Positions 1 through 8,200 of a stretch of DNA of 9,666 bases are shown here, in pieces. Made by a program: the position numbers and the translations under genes. Position 1 is the first letter of the stretch. Every line of letters begins with the position of its first letter. The DNA comes from Desulfobacteraceae bacterium. GTDB lineage: Bacteria > Desulfobacterota > Desulfobacteria > Desulfobacterales > Desulfobacteraceae. The notes below the pieces were generated by a model. It was not told the origin of the DNA and did not search any database. It saw nothing but the letters and a program-made list of their open reading frames with translations. The stretch spans positions 1 through 9,666 of the forward strand of contig JAAEMC010000926.1 of NCBI GenBank assembly GCA_024225895.1, given 5' to 3'.

Positions 1-33
1 TTCAACATTGTTCAGCTTATCCCTCGCTCTCAT
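1..33 (-). CDS. Possible start of a further downstream gene (partial, runs off left edge)
   Basis: After the histidine kinase stop codon (48-50) there is a 14-nt gap and then an ATG at 31-33 that opens a frame reading MRARDKLNNVE up to the window edge. An in-frame TAA lies just upstream, so this ATG would be the first start in its frame. The short gap is typical of an operon continuation. Against it, there is no recognisable Shine-Dalgarno sequence before the ATG, and eleven open codons prove nothing. I do not recognise the peptide and assign no function. Confidence 0.25.
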   Translation of the reverse strand, partial: MRARDKLNNVE

Positions 34-47
34 GGTGGTTTAAATGA

Positions 48-1556
48 TTAGCATAAAAAACCTTCGGTCCTGGAAGGCTGGCAAAGGGGGAATTCCAAAA
101 TAAAGGTGGTGCCCTTTGCACTGGTTCTTTTCACAAAAATGCTGCCGCCATGCTCTTCCATGATACCGTATACAATACTCAAGCCTAATCCTGTGCTTTT
201 ACCGACCTCTTTGGTTGTAAAAAAGGGATCAAAGATTTTAGATAAATTCTCATGTGGGATGCCGGACCCGGTATCCTTGATCTCTAAATAGACTTTTTTG
301 TTGAAGGTGTCTTTATCGGTCCTGAGTATTAAGGACCCGGACCCTTCCATGGCATCCACTGCATTGATGATCAGGTTGATCAGCACCTGGTTGAGTTTGT
401 TGGTATCGGCATTGACCATCATCATTTTATTAGGGAGATCTTTTTTAATAGTAATATTCCGAAGTTTTTTCTGATCCCGGATCAGTCGAAGGCTTTGCTC
501 AACAACCGTATTGATATTAACGGCATCTTTATGGGAATCCGTGCTCCGGCTGTAGACCAGAAGGCTTTTTACAATCTCCTTGCACCGGTTGGCATCTTCA
601 ACAATATAGCCGATATCTTCTTTTAGTGCAGCGTCCAGATCATTTCTTTCCAAAAGCAGGCTGGCATAGAAAAGAATACCGGTCAGAGGGTTGTTGATTT
701 CATGGGCCACCCCTGCAGCAAGCTTTCCCATGGAAGCCAGCTTTTCAGACTGCGCAAGCTTGGTCTGGGCTTCCTTGAGTTTTTGTTCCACTTCAATTTT
801 ATTTTTTAGGTTGTTGTAAATGGCCATAGTGGCAGATTCATTGCCGTTCTCGTCATAGATAATGGCTGCCGACATTTCAACAGGAATCTGTTCGCCTTTG
901 GCATTCACGATATTAATTTTCGGGATTAGCAGCTTGCCCCTTTCGCCAATGCCATCATCCCTGAGCATCTGCATGATTTCCTGGGCTTTGCCCGGCGGAT
1001 ATAATTGTGTTGTGTTTTTAATCTTGTGGCCGTTTCCATCAATCTGAAATAATTCCTTTGCCACGTTGTTCATAAGGTCGATATTGCCCTGGCGGTCTGC
1101 AGCAACAATTGCACTGGCAGAGCTTTCAATGATCTGGCTGATTCCTTCTTTTACCCCTGTCAGTTGTCTTTCAAGGGATTTTATTTTTGAAATGTCCCGC
1201 ATGCTGCCAATGATATATTCCACCTGGCCCTGATCATCTAGGATAGGGGAGAAGACCCTGTCTTCCCAACGGTACTGTCGTTTTAAGGTATAGCTGTGAC
1301 TTTTTTTTTGATTAATTACTTTTGAGATGGGGCATCCATCTGAATTACACGGTGTGTCCCGGTAAAGAAAGAGGCTGTAGCATTTTTTCCCCTGAATATC
1401 TTCCAGGCAAAGATTGAATTTTTCAAAAAATTTTTTATTGGCACTGATCAGAGTTTTATCCGGCGCAATAATAATACTGGGATAGGAAAGACAGTCAAAA
1501 ACCTTGGCCTGCCATGGCAAATCATTGCCGTTTTGTGGAGTGCTGTTGGAAATCAT
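48..1556 (-). CDS. Soluble two-PAS sensor histidine kinase
   Basis: 502-residue kinase that should autophosphorylate a histidine in response to a signal sensed by its PAS domains. Order: PAS1 (about 14-125), PAS2 (about 140-250), a short coiled coil (about 251-273), HisKA with the motif GVAHEINNP (phospho-acceptor H285), and a HATPase_c domain with N box (N394, N398), DTGSGIP (428-434), FDPFFTTK (442-449) and GLGLSIVYGI (456-465). All catalytic motifs are intact. No membrane segment or signal peptide is visible, so it is cytoplasmic. PAS1 contains three clustered cysteines (C59, C70, C75), which could bind a metal or respond to redox. There is no attached receiver domain; the nearest candidate partner is the receiver at 2681-3067. 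The ATG overlaps the preceding stop as ATGA, so translation is coupled to the ACT-like protein gene. The HisKA/ATPase region resembles the NtrB-like group. The signal is unknown. Confidence 0.95.
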   Translation of the reverse strand: MISNSTPQNGNDLPWQAKVFDCLSYPSIIIAPDKTLISANKKFFEKFNLCLEDIQGKKCYSLFLYRDTPCNSDGCPISKVINQKKSHSYTLKRQYRWEDRVFSPILDDQGQVEYIIGSMRDISKIKSLERQLTGVKEGISQIIESSASAIVAADRQGNIDLMNNVAKELFQIDGNGHKIKNTTQLYPPGKAQEIMQMLRDDGIGERGKLLIPKINIVNAKGEQIPVEMSAAIIYDENGNESATMAIYNNLKNKIEVEQKLKEAQTKLAQSEKLASMGKLAAGVAHEINNPLTGILFYASLLLERNDLDAALKEDIGYIVEDANRCKEIVKSLLVYSRSTDSHKDAVNINTVVEQSLRLIRDQKKLRNITIKKDLPNKMMMVNADTNKLNQVLINLIINAVDAMEGSGSLILRTDKDTFNKKVYLEIKDTGSGIPHENLSKIFDPFFTTKEVGKSTGLGLSIVYGIMEEHGGSIFVKRTSAKGTTFILEFPLCQPSRTEGFLC

Positions 1557-2536
1557 GGCCTTTCAAATACCTTTAAGAGGGTCTGTTCCGCTTCTTTTGC
1601 CAGATGCCAGGGCAGGACAATATAGATGCATGAACCAGAGCAGTTTGCCATGAGAATGGGTATGGATGCCTTTCTTAAAACAGATAAAGCTTGATTTGCA
1701 ATACCGTACCGGTCGCCGAAATGGGGTCCCTGGAAAGATATGAGCGACACAGAAGGGGCAGTCTTAAATCGCAAGCTGATTTGGTCCGGCATACCGTTCA
1801 TTAAGGTTTCTTTTATTCGATCTTGATTTTTATGGGTTAGAAAAAAGAAATTTATCTGGTCGTCTTTGTCTATACGGGCCTGCGAAAAATAAAATCTCAG
1901 ATCTTTTTCCCTGAGGGCCTGGATTTTTTTTGTGTGAACTGCCATTTGGTCTAAAGGACAGGCTATCCTGTATAAATCAAGATCCGGCAGGATGGTGATC
2001 CCGTATGTTTTTATTTTTTTTTCCACGTATGCAGCAGAAGACTCGGGCCAGAGTTTGACGAGCAATTCCTTGTCGCTTTTGCTTAATCCCTGCGAAAAGG
2101 GGGTATGGGACGGCGGCAATTCGATATGCCGACTTAAGTAATCACACAATTCTTCTTGAGAGTCAGTATCAATAACAATTGTCAGCATGGAATCTGATGA
2201 TACCAGATCATAAAATCGAGCCTGTTTTTTAGCCAGTAAATGGATAAACCGGTATAGTGTGGCTAAGTCGGATCTATGAGGGTAAACGGATAGGGAGCAG
2301 ACATTCCGGGTAACGGTTGCTCCCAATGCTTTTGCGCGTTCCCCCTCCCGGGATGACAAGCAGCAGGAAATACAAGCCCTGTCATCTGTTGAATTTACAC
2401 TCAATAAAGAGATATTGGTGAAACTTTTAGATAGAGATTGATAAATAGGAGCGGCAAAATCCTTTTGAACGTACCTCTGGGTCACCCGGATGCAGTTTTC
2501 GCCAAGCCGTATGCCGTTCATCTTCATGGGTATCAT
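1553..2536 (-). CDS. Protein of apparent ACT-like repeats without a catalytic domain
   Basis: 327 residues. The C-terminal part (about 262-325) resembles the regulatory ACT domains of aspartokinases: a strand VSLISFQG, then PHFGDRYGIANQALSVLRKASIPILM with the Asp/Gly turn typical of ligand-binding ACT domains (written here as positions 271-296, key residues D275, G278), then a strand and a final helix. By pattern of strands and helices I see three more probable ACT-like units at about 15-72, 79-138 and 187-247. No kinase or other catalytic domain and no DNA-binding motif is visible. ACT domains usually bind amino acids or other small ligands, so a sensor or allosteric role is inferred. It is translationally coupled to the histidine kinase downstream, suggesting that it modulates that kinase. 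The start is uncertain: ATG codons at 2536, 2527 and 2521 are all possible and none has a clear Shine-Dalgarno sequence. Automatic annotation may call it aspartate kinase, which would be wrong. Confidence 0.8.
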   Translation of the reverse strand: MIPMKMNGIRLGENCIRVTQRYVQKDFAAPIYQSLSKSFTNISLLSVNSTDDRACISCCLSSREGERAKALGATVTRNVCSLSVYPHRSDLATLYRFIHLLAKKQARFYDLVSSDSMLTIVIDTDSQEELCDYLSRHIELPPSHTPFSQGLSKSDKELLVKLWPESSAAYVEKKIKTYGITILPDLDLYRIACPLDQMAVHTKKIQALREKDLRFYFSQARIDKDDQINFFFLTHKNQDRIKETLMNGMPDQISLRFKTAPSVSLISFQGPHFGDRYGIANQALSVLRKASIPILMANCSGSCIYIVLPWHLAKEAEQTLLKVFERP

Positions 2537-2574
2537 CTGTGTCTGGTCATCGGGAAATAGTTAAAACAAAGTCG

Positions 2575-2611
2575 GTTATGGCAGGAAAGAGGGGAACTTT
2601 CCCGCCATAAC
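2575..2611 (-). terminator. 15-bp hairpin in the response regulator / ACT gene gap, possible terminator or attenuator
   Basis: Read on the minus strand, GTTATGGCGGGAAAG pairs with CTTTCCTGCCATAAC across a 7-nt loop (TTCCCCT), giving a 15-bp stem with one G-T pair. The tail that follows, CGACTTTGTTTT, is T-rich but starts with three or four non-T bases, so it is a suboptimal intrinsic terminator. It lies about 70 nt after the response regulator stop and about 40 nt before the next start. It could end the metabolic transcript, let part of it read through, or act as a processing site. Confidence 0.45.
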
Positions 2612-2655
2612 GAAAGACCTATATAAAAGAAAATGTGTCAATATCATGCATTGGT

Positions 2656-2679
2656 CCGGATATTTCATGAAATATCCGG
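2656..2679. repeat. Perfect 24-bp palindrome directly after the response regulator stop
   Basis: The half-site CCGGATATTTCA is followed immediately by its exact reverse complement, so all 24 bases are symmetric. It begins one base after the TAA of the response regulator gene. In RNA it would fold into a 10-bp stem with a 4-nt loop. No T-run follows on the minus strand, so it is not a standard intrinsic terminator. It may protect the 3' end of the mRNA or be a protein-binding operator for the following genes. Confidence 0.7.
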
Positions 2680-2680
2680 G

Positions 2681-3067
2681 TTAGTTTGCACAATAATCAT
2701 CTACAATTTCCATGAGTTTATCAAGGTCAATGGGTTTGGGTAAATAGTCGTCTGCAAGAGTTGTTTTGCCGTCATGGTGGGTATAGTTTGTTGTTTTAAC
2801 CGCATCACCCACAGCAGTTAAAAGCACAACAATGATATCATTTAAGGTATCATCATTTTTGATTTCATCACAAACAGCCCACCCGTTTTTTCTAGGCATC
2901 ATGACATCCAGGATTACAAGGGCAGGTTTTTCTTCTTTGATCTTGTCCATTGCCTCTTGACCGTCATAAGCTTTGCTGACTTTATACTCTTTGGCTTCCA
3001 GTTTCATTGAAACCGCTTCTACCAGATCCGGGTCGTCATCCACGACCATTATTGTTTTTTTACTCAT
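2681..3067 (-). CDS. Single-domain (CheY-like) response regulator
   Basis: 128 residues, a receiver domain and nothing else. The acidic pocket is D10-D11-D12 (VVDDDPD), the phospho-acceptor is D54 in LDVMMP, the conserved threonine is T84 (LLTA) and the conserved lysine is K111 (LPKP). All essential residues are present. The loop between T84 and K111 is a few residues longer than in CheY. With no output domain it must act by protein-protein contact or as a phosphorelay intermediate. It follows metF by 93 bp with no obvious terminator between them, so it may be the last gene of the metabolic operon, and it lies upstream of the kinase, its plausible partner. The kinase-receiver pairing is inferred from proximity only. 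Confidence 0.95.
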   Translation of the reverse strand: MSKKTIMVVDDDPDLVEAVSMKLEAKEYKVSKAYDGQEAMDKIKEEKPALVILDVMMPRKNGWAVCDEIKNDDTLNDIIVVLLTAVGDAVKTTNYTHHDGKTTLADDYLPKPIDLDKLMEIVDDYCAN

Positions 3068-3074
3068 ATTTTCA

Positions 3075-3079
3075 CTCCT
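3075..3079 (-). promoter_or_regulatory. Strong Shine-Dalgarno site of the response regulator
   Basis: AGGAG on the minus strand lies 7 nt before the ATG at 3067. It is the clearest ribosome binding site in the window and fixes that start. A small hairpin (GCAGT/ACTGC, 3088-3102) sits just upstream of it, and a TTTACTG direct repeat (3095-3101 and 3104-3110) overlaps that hairpin. Confidence 0.75.
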
Positions 3080-3160
3080 TTTGGTTCGCAGTCTTTTACT
3101 GCCTTTACTGTTTTTAAAACCTTCTTTCTTTATGATTGAAAGGTGATTCCTTCTTTGTTT

Positions 3161-4084
3161 TTATATTTCAGGCCGGGGAGACAACCCTGCCTTTTCGACA
3201 ATTTCAGAGACTTTTTCTTCCCACTCGATGGCCATGATGTGAAATCCATGGATGCCTTTTATTTCTTTGAGCCTTTGGATGGATTCCACAGCAATATTAA
3301 TTCCTTCCTGGGCCTGATTTTCTTTTTTTACTGATTCCAGACGCTTTATAACCTCATCCGGGACGTCCATCCCCGGAACTTTGTTTTTCATATATCTTGC
3401 CATGCCGGCAGATTTCATGGGGGTAATTCCGGCAAGGATATGGACCTTTTCGTCCAATCCCCGGTCGGTGACACCTTCCATCCATTTTTCAAATTTATCA
3501 AGGTTGAATATGCATTGGGTCTGGATAAAATCCACCCCGGCTTTGATCTTTTTGGCCAGGCGCATTACCCGTAGTTCAAAGGGGTCGGCAAAGGGATTAG
3601 CCGCTGCGCCAATGAACATCTTGGGGGGATTGGCAATGTCTGCATTGCCTTGGAATTTGCCTTCATCCCGCATTTTTTTGACGGTCTGGATCAATTGAAC
3701 CGAATCCAGGTCATAGACACCATTGGCCATGGGGTGGTCCCCGAACTTAGGATGGTCGCCGGACAGACAGAGCATGGTGTTTATGCCATGGGCATAAGCA
3801 CCGATAATGTCGCTTTGCATGGCGATTCTGTTCCTGTCACGGGTCACCATTTGTAAGATCGGATCAAGCCCCATTTGTTTAATGATGACGGCAGCGGCAA
3901 AACTGGACATTCTGACCATTGCCGTTTGATTATCAGTGACATTGATGCCATCCACGACCCCTCTTAACATTTCAGCCTTTTCTTTGACCTTTTCCGGAAG
4001 GCAGCCACGTGGGGGGCCGCATTCAGAGGTTACCGCAAGATTGCCTGAGTTGAGTATTTTTTCCAGCCTGCTTTCAGTTTTCAT
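3161..4084 (-). CDS. metF: Methylenetetrahydrofolate reductase, MetF catalytic subunit
   Basis: 307-residue flavoprotein with a TIM barrel that reduces methylene-tetrahydrofolate to methyl-tetrahydrofolate; in this setting the methyl branch of the Wood-Ljungdahl pathway. Visible family features are the N-terminal strand with the catalytic glutamate E21 (SECGPPR), the RDRNR motif (82-86), LSGD with D110 (matching the flavin-site aspartate of E. coli MetF, LRGD) and the QTQ segment at 188-190 for folate binding. The length is normal for MetF. The start chosen is the ATG at 4082-4084, which overlaps the metV stop as ATGA. The frame stays open to 4246, but that extension lies inside metV and has no MetF-like sequence. 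Its partner is very likely the MetV encoded immediately upstream. The in vivo electron donor is probably reached through MetV, MvhD and HdrA rather than NADH directly (inferred from Moorella). Confidence 0.95.
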   Translation of the reverse strand: MKTESRLEKILNSGNLAVTSECGPPRGCLPEKVKEKAEMLRGVVDGINVTDNQTAMVRMSSFAAAVIIKQMGLDPILQMVTRDRNRIAMQSDIIGAYAHGINTMLCLSGDHPKFGDHPMANGVYDLDSVQLIQTVKKMRDEGKFQGNADIANPPKMFIGAAANPFADPFELRVMRLAKKIKAGVDFIQTQCIFNLDKFEKWMEGVTDRGLDEKVHILAGITPMKSAGMARYMKNKVPGMDVPDEVIKRLESVKKENQAQEGINIAVESIQRLKEIKGIHGFHIMAIEWEEKVSEIVEKAGLSPRPEI

Positions 4085-4749
4085 AATGACAAATCCTCTC
4101 TGATGATTTTCCGTGGTCCTGCCCCTCCTGAAGGCCGCCAGTCTTTTGCTTCCATGATTTCTTCGTACCGGTCTTCCATGCCCAGCTCTTTGAGGCGTTC
4201 CCAGATCAATCTCCAGGCGCAATCCGTTTCCGGCCCGATCTCGCACTGCCCATTGGAAGTCCCGCCACAGGGGCCGTTAAGAAGATGTTTTGAGCATCGT
4301 GCCACCGGGCAAATACCTCCTGTGATACCCAACATGCAGTCTCCGCATCCCTGACATCTTTCCGCCCAGATTCCCTGGCTTTCAGAGGCGCCCATGAATT
4401 TGGTATTCACGGCCGGGAATACGATTTTTTCCTTATACCTTGATGCAATGGTCTGGACCCCACAGCCACAAGCCATGGAAAGAATGGCATCCGCCCTGTC
4501 AATATGCGGGGCGAGCTCTTCAACATATTCCGGGTCACATTGCCTTTCCAGGGTTATTTCGTCAATTTCAAGGTTTTTCCCTTGTTTTAAAAAATGCAGG
4601 TGAAGGACGGATGCAAGAATCCCCACCTCTTTTTTCCCGCCGGCTGCGCACACGGTGACGCATTCATTGCAACCCACCAGAAGAATACGGCGATACGGGG
4701 AAATATAATTAATTATTTCCGTTACAGGTTTTTGTTCAGCAGTGATCAT
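4081..4749 (-). CDS. metV: MetV, zinc/iron-sulfur subunit of methylenetetrahydrofolate reductase
   Basis: 222 residues with 14 cysteines in two groups: an N-terminal set (C27, C30, C34, C71, C94, C96, in GCNEC and ACGCG contexts) and a C-terminal set (C132, C135, C138, C147, C152, C161, C169, C177, including CQGCGDC and the LNGPCGG segment). This matches the methylene-tetrahydrofolate reductase C-terminal family (MTHFR_C), the small subunit that in acetogens carries iron-sulfur clusters and zinc and forms a complex with MetF. It should pass electrons to the flavin of MetF. A GGAG sequence lies about 10 nt before the ATG. It is separated from mvhD by 29 bp and overlaps metF by 4 bp. Confidence 0.92.
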   Translation of the reverse strand: MITAEQKPVTEIINYISPYRRILLVGCNECVTVCAAGGKKEVGILASVLHLHFLKQGKNLEIDEITLERQCDPEYVEELAPHIDRADAILSMACGCGVQTIASRYKEKIVFPAVNTKFMGASESQGIWAERCQGCGDCMLGITGGICPVARCSKHLLNGPCGGTSNGQCEIGPETDCAWRLIWERLKELGMEDRYEEIMEAKDWRPSGGAGPRKIIREDLSL

Positions 4750-4778
4750 ATTTTTCTATCTCCAGATATCTTTTTTGG

Positions 4779-5222
4779 TTAAATTGCAGCCTGTTCCTTT
4801 GGATTTCGGGCAGCAATTTTTATGGGATTCGGTCCCAGTTGCCTGATCTGTTCGGTAAATTCCCGGGCAGTTCCGGCAAAGCGTTCACCCATGCCGGCAG
4901 ACATGTTCATCATGGCCACACGTTGGGTTTCCCATCCAAGATCATTTAAATATTTTTGTACATATGTTACCCGGTGTTTTGCACGGGTGTTGCCGTTTTT
5001 GAAGTGGCAATCCCCTTCAAGGCACCCGGCCACATATACGCCGTCCGCCCCTTTTTCAAGGGCCTTTAATATATGGATGGCATCGACTTTCCCGGTACAG
5101 GGCACCCGGATAATTTTCACGTTGGGCGGATAGAATATTCGTTTGCTGCCGGCCATGTCCGCTGCTGTATAGGCACAGTAATGGCAACAAAAAGCGACGA
5201 TTTCAGGTTCAAAATTATTCAT
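4779..5222 (-). CDS. mvhD: MvhD/FlpD-type iron-sulfur electron-transfer subunit
   Basis: 147 residues, the usual length for the MvhD family (delta subunit of F420-non-reducing hydrogenase). The family cysteine pattern is complete: CCHYC at 12-16, PCTGK with C42, and AGCLEGDC with C67 and C72. These ligate a [2Fe-2S] cluster. In known complexes MvhD docks on HdrA and hands electrons to or from a partner enzyme. Here it lies directly between hdrA and metV, which suggests that it bridges HdrA and the MetFV reductase, as proposed for Moorella. The start ATG abuts the hdrA stop (TAAATG), with AAAGG about 9 nt upstream inside hdrA, so the two are probably made in fixed ratio. No hydrogenase gene is in the window, so the hydrogenase role suggested by the name does not apply here. 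Confidence 0.93.
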   Translation of the reverse strand: MNNFEPEIVAFCCHYCAYTAADMAGSKRIFYPPNVKIIRVPCTGKVDAIHILKALEKGADGVYVAGCLEGDCHFKNGNTRAKHRVTYVQKYLNDLGWETQRVAMMNMSAGMGERFAGTAREFTEQIRQLGPNPIKIAARNPKEQAAI

Positions 5223-8200
5223 TTAGTTATACCTTTCAAACAGGCCATCCAGTTTTGCCATGATCTGATCATCCTCAAACGAGAGCAATTGAATTGCTTT
5301 TGCCGGACAATCTGCGGCACAGGTGCCGCAGCCATGGCATTTGTCCGGGTCTATCTGTGAATAGCCTTCTGCGTTAATAAAGGGGATATCAAAGGGGCAG
5401 GCGCGAACACATATCAGGCAGGAAGCACATTTGGTGCTGTCCACCCTGGCATGGGCGGCACCCAGGTTGATTTCTTTTTTAGCCAGAAGGGTGACAGCCC
5501 TTCCGGCAGCGGCTTGTGCCTGGTTGACACTTTCCCGTATGCTTTGTGGGGAGTGAGCAGTTCCGGCAATAAAAAAGCCCCTGACCGACATATCCACCGG
5601 GCGAAGTTTGACATGATCTTCCAGAAAATAGTGATCGCGGGTTCGGGGCAGATGAAACATCATGGACAGGTCTTCTGTGGTTTCATCATCTGCAATGAAT
5701 CCCGTACTTAAAGCAATACAATCCGCAGCAATTTCAATGGGCTGGCCCAGGATAAAATCATGGGTTTTAACGGACAGTTCTCCTGCGCTATCTTTTACTT
5801 CAGGTTTTTGGCTTGCTTTGTACCGGATAAATTTTATTCCAAGGTTTCGTGCTTCTCTGTAATAGTCTTCCTGGAAGCCATAGGTTCGAATATCCCGGTA
5901 AAGGATGAAAATGTCAGCATCCGGATTGGTTTTTTTGATGCGCAGGGCATTTTTGATGGCTGTCTGGCAGCATATCCTGGAGCAATTGGGATTGCCGGGT
6001 TCCCGTGACCCTGCACATTGAATCATCACGACCTGGTTCATACCTTGTATTTTGTCGGTATCATCTTCAATAAGGGTGTCCAGATCGATCTGGGTCATGA
6101 CGTTTTCATTTAGGCCTAAAAGATATTCATCCGGCCGGTTGGGCAAGGCCCCTGTTGCAAGGATGGTGACCGCATGTTCGATTTTAAGATAGGTCATTCT
6201 CAAACCGGTTTGAATACCCGTGGTGAAAAGACCGGGAATGCCTGCATGGTCAACAATAATCGAGCGCGTCAATACCTGGATATTTTCATGGGCCATTGTT
6301 CTTTTGATCAAATCATCCATATAGGCACCGACATCTCCGCCTTCTATGGTCTTTTGAATGGAACGGGCCAGCCCGCCTAAAGCAGGAGCCCTTTCGACCA
6401 GATATACCTGTATGCCTTGTTTTGCCAGCATAAGAGCTGCATTCATTCCTGTGACGCCACCTCCAATTACCAGCGCGTTTTGGCTCATGGGAAGAGTGTT
6501 GTCCAAAAGGGGGCGGCTGCGGCGAACCCCACTTATACCGATCTGAACCAGTTTTATTGCTTTTTTAAGGGCCTCTTTTGGGGCATCCATGTGGGCCCAG
6601 GTGTTCTGATCTCTTAAATTAACCATTTCAACCAGATATTTATTCAAACCCGCACGGCGCAACAGATCCTGGAATTTGGTTTCATGGGTCCTGGGGGAGC
6701 ATCCGGCAATCACCACCCGGTTCAATTGGTGGTCTTTAATCTGTTTTTCAATGTGGGCCATGGACTCGGAGCTGCATCCATATCCAACAGCCTGTGCAAC
6801 AGCGACATCCGGATTGGTCCCGGCATATTCCACAATTTTTTGAACATCAATGACACCGCCGATATCAAAACCGCAATCGCAGACAAATACGCCGATTTTT
6901 TCAGGTTCCTGTGAGACATTGCGTTCAGGCAGAAATTTTTCTTTTTCAGCCTGGTCGGTTACAATGGCCGGCAGATTGGTTGCAGCCATACTAGCTGCGG
7001 CACTTGCCTGGACCATGGTTTCAGGGATGTCTTTGGGACTTTCAAAGACACCGCAGACATATACGCCCGCCTTTGATGTCTGTACCGGGTTGAAAGTATC
7101 GCTTTGGGCAAAATGATGTCTGTTAAGCTCAATTCCCAAACGGCCAGCAAGATCTTTGGTTTCCTCGCCGATCCTGAAACCGGTTGAAAGGACTACCATA
7201 TCAAAACTTTCAGTATGGCATTGGGGCTCTTCTTCCTGGGCATAGGTGACAGTAAGATTTTTCGTTTGCGCATCTTCCACAAGGGAATGGGGGCGGCTTC
7301 GAACCATCCGGATTCCATATTCGTTTTGCGCACGGTCAAAATAGTTTTCATAGTCTTTGCCAAAGGTGCGCATATCCATATAAAAAATGGTGGTTTCGAT
7401 CTCTTTGGCAAACCGTTCCTTGGTCACCATGGCCTCTTTTAAGGCATACATGCAGCAAACGCTTGAACAATAGGGTACATCCCTTTTAGAATTGATTCCC
7501 CTTGACCCTGCACATTGAATCCAGGCAACCTTTTTGGGGCGTTTTCTGTCTGATACTCTTGCAAGATCTCCCTGGAAAGGGCCTGATGCAGACATGATCC
7601 GTTCATACTGCAACCCTGTTACTACATTTTCATAATTACCCGCACCGTAGTTATCCAGGCAGGTGGAATCAAAGACATCCGCCCCGACACTCAGCACCAC
7701 AGATGCCACGGATTGTTTTTTTGTAACAGCTTTGTCATCCGGTAAAATGGCATTGGCCTTACAAATATTTTGTAATTTCTTAATGTCGGTCACCTTGTCC
7801 ATATCAATGGAAAAGGCATAGGGCGTGGCTTGTGGATACCGCATGCATGTGGGCGCCCTGGGGTCGAGACCCGGTGTGAACCGGACCCAGTCAGGGTATC
7901 TTTTTGCACATTCCCCACAGGCGGTACATTTGTTGATATCAATATATCGCGGCTGGGTTACCAGGGTGGCTGTGAAATCAGGCGACCCGCCGGTTAAATT
8001 TTCCAACGTGGTCATGGGCATTACATCCATATGCTGCTGCCGACCACTTTCCGATAAATGGGGGGATACAGTACATAAATCGCAATTATTGGTGGGGAAG
8101 GTCCGGTCCAATTGTGTCATCAGCCCGCCAATGGCGTATGATTTGTCTATTAGTACCACATTGCGGCCGGATTCGGCCAGATCTAAAGTCGCGCGAATTC

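Noticed and set aside
2612..2655. Sigma-70 promoter upstream of the ACT gene (TTGACA and TATATA)
   Set aside because: The two hexamers are only about 10 bp apart, and no acceptable partner exists at 16-18 bp for either.
4085..4246. Extension of the metF frame upstream of the ATG at 4084 (54 extra residues)
   Set aside because: It lies within metV, is arginine-rich with no MetF similarity, and the ATG at 4084 gives a normal-length MetF with the usual ATGA overlap.
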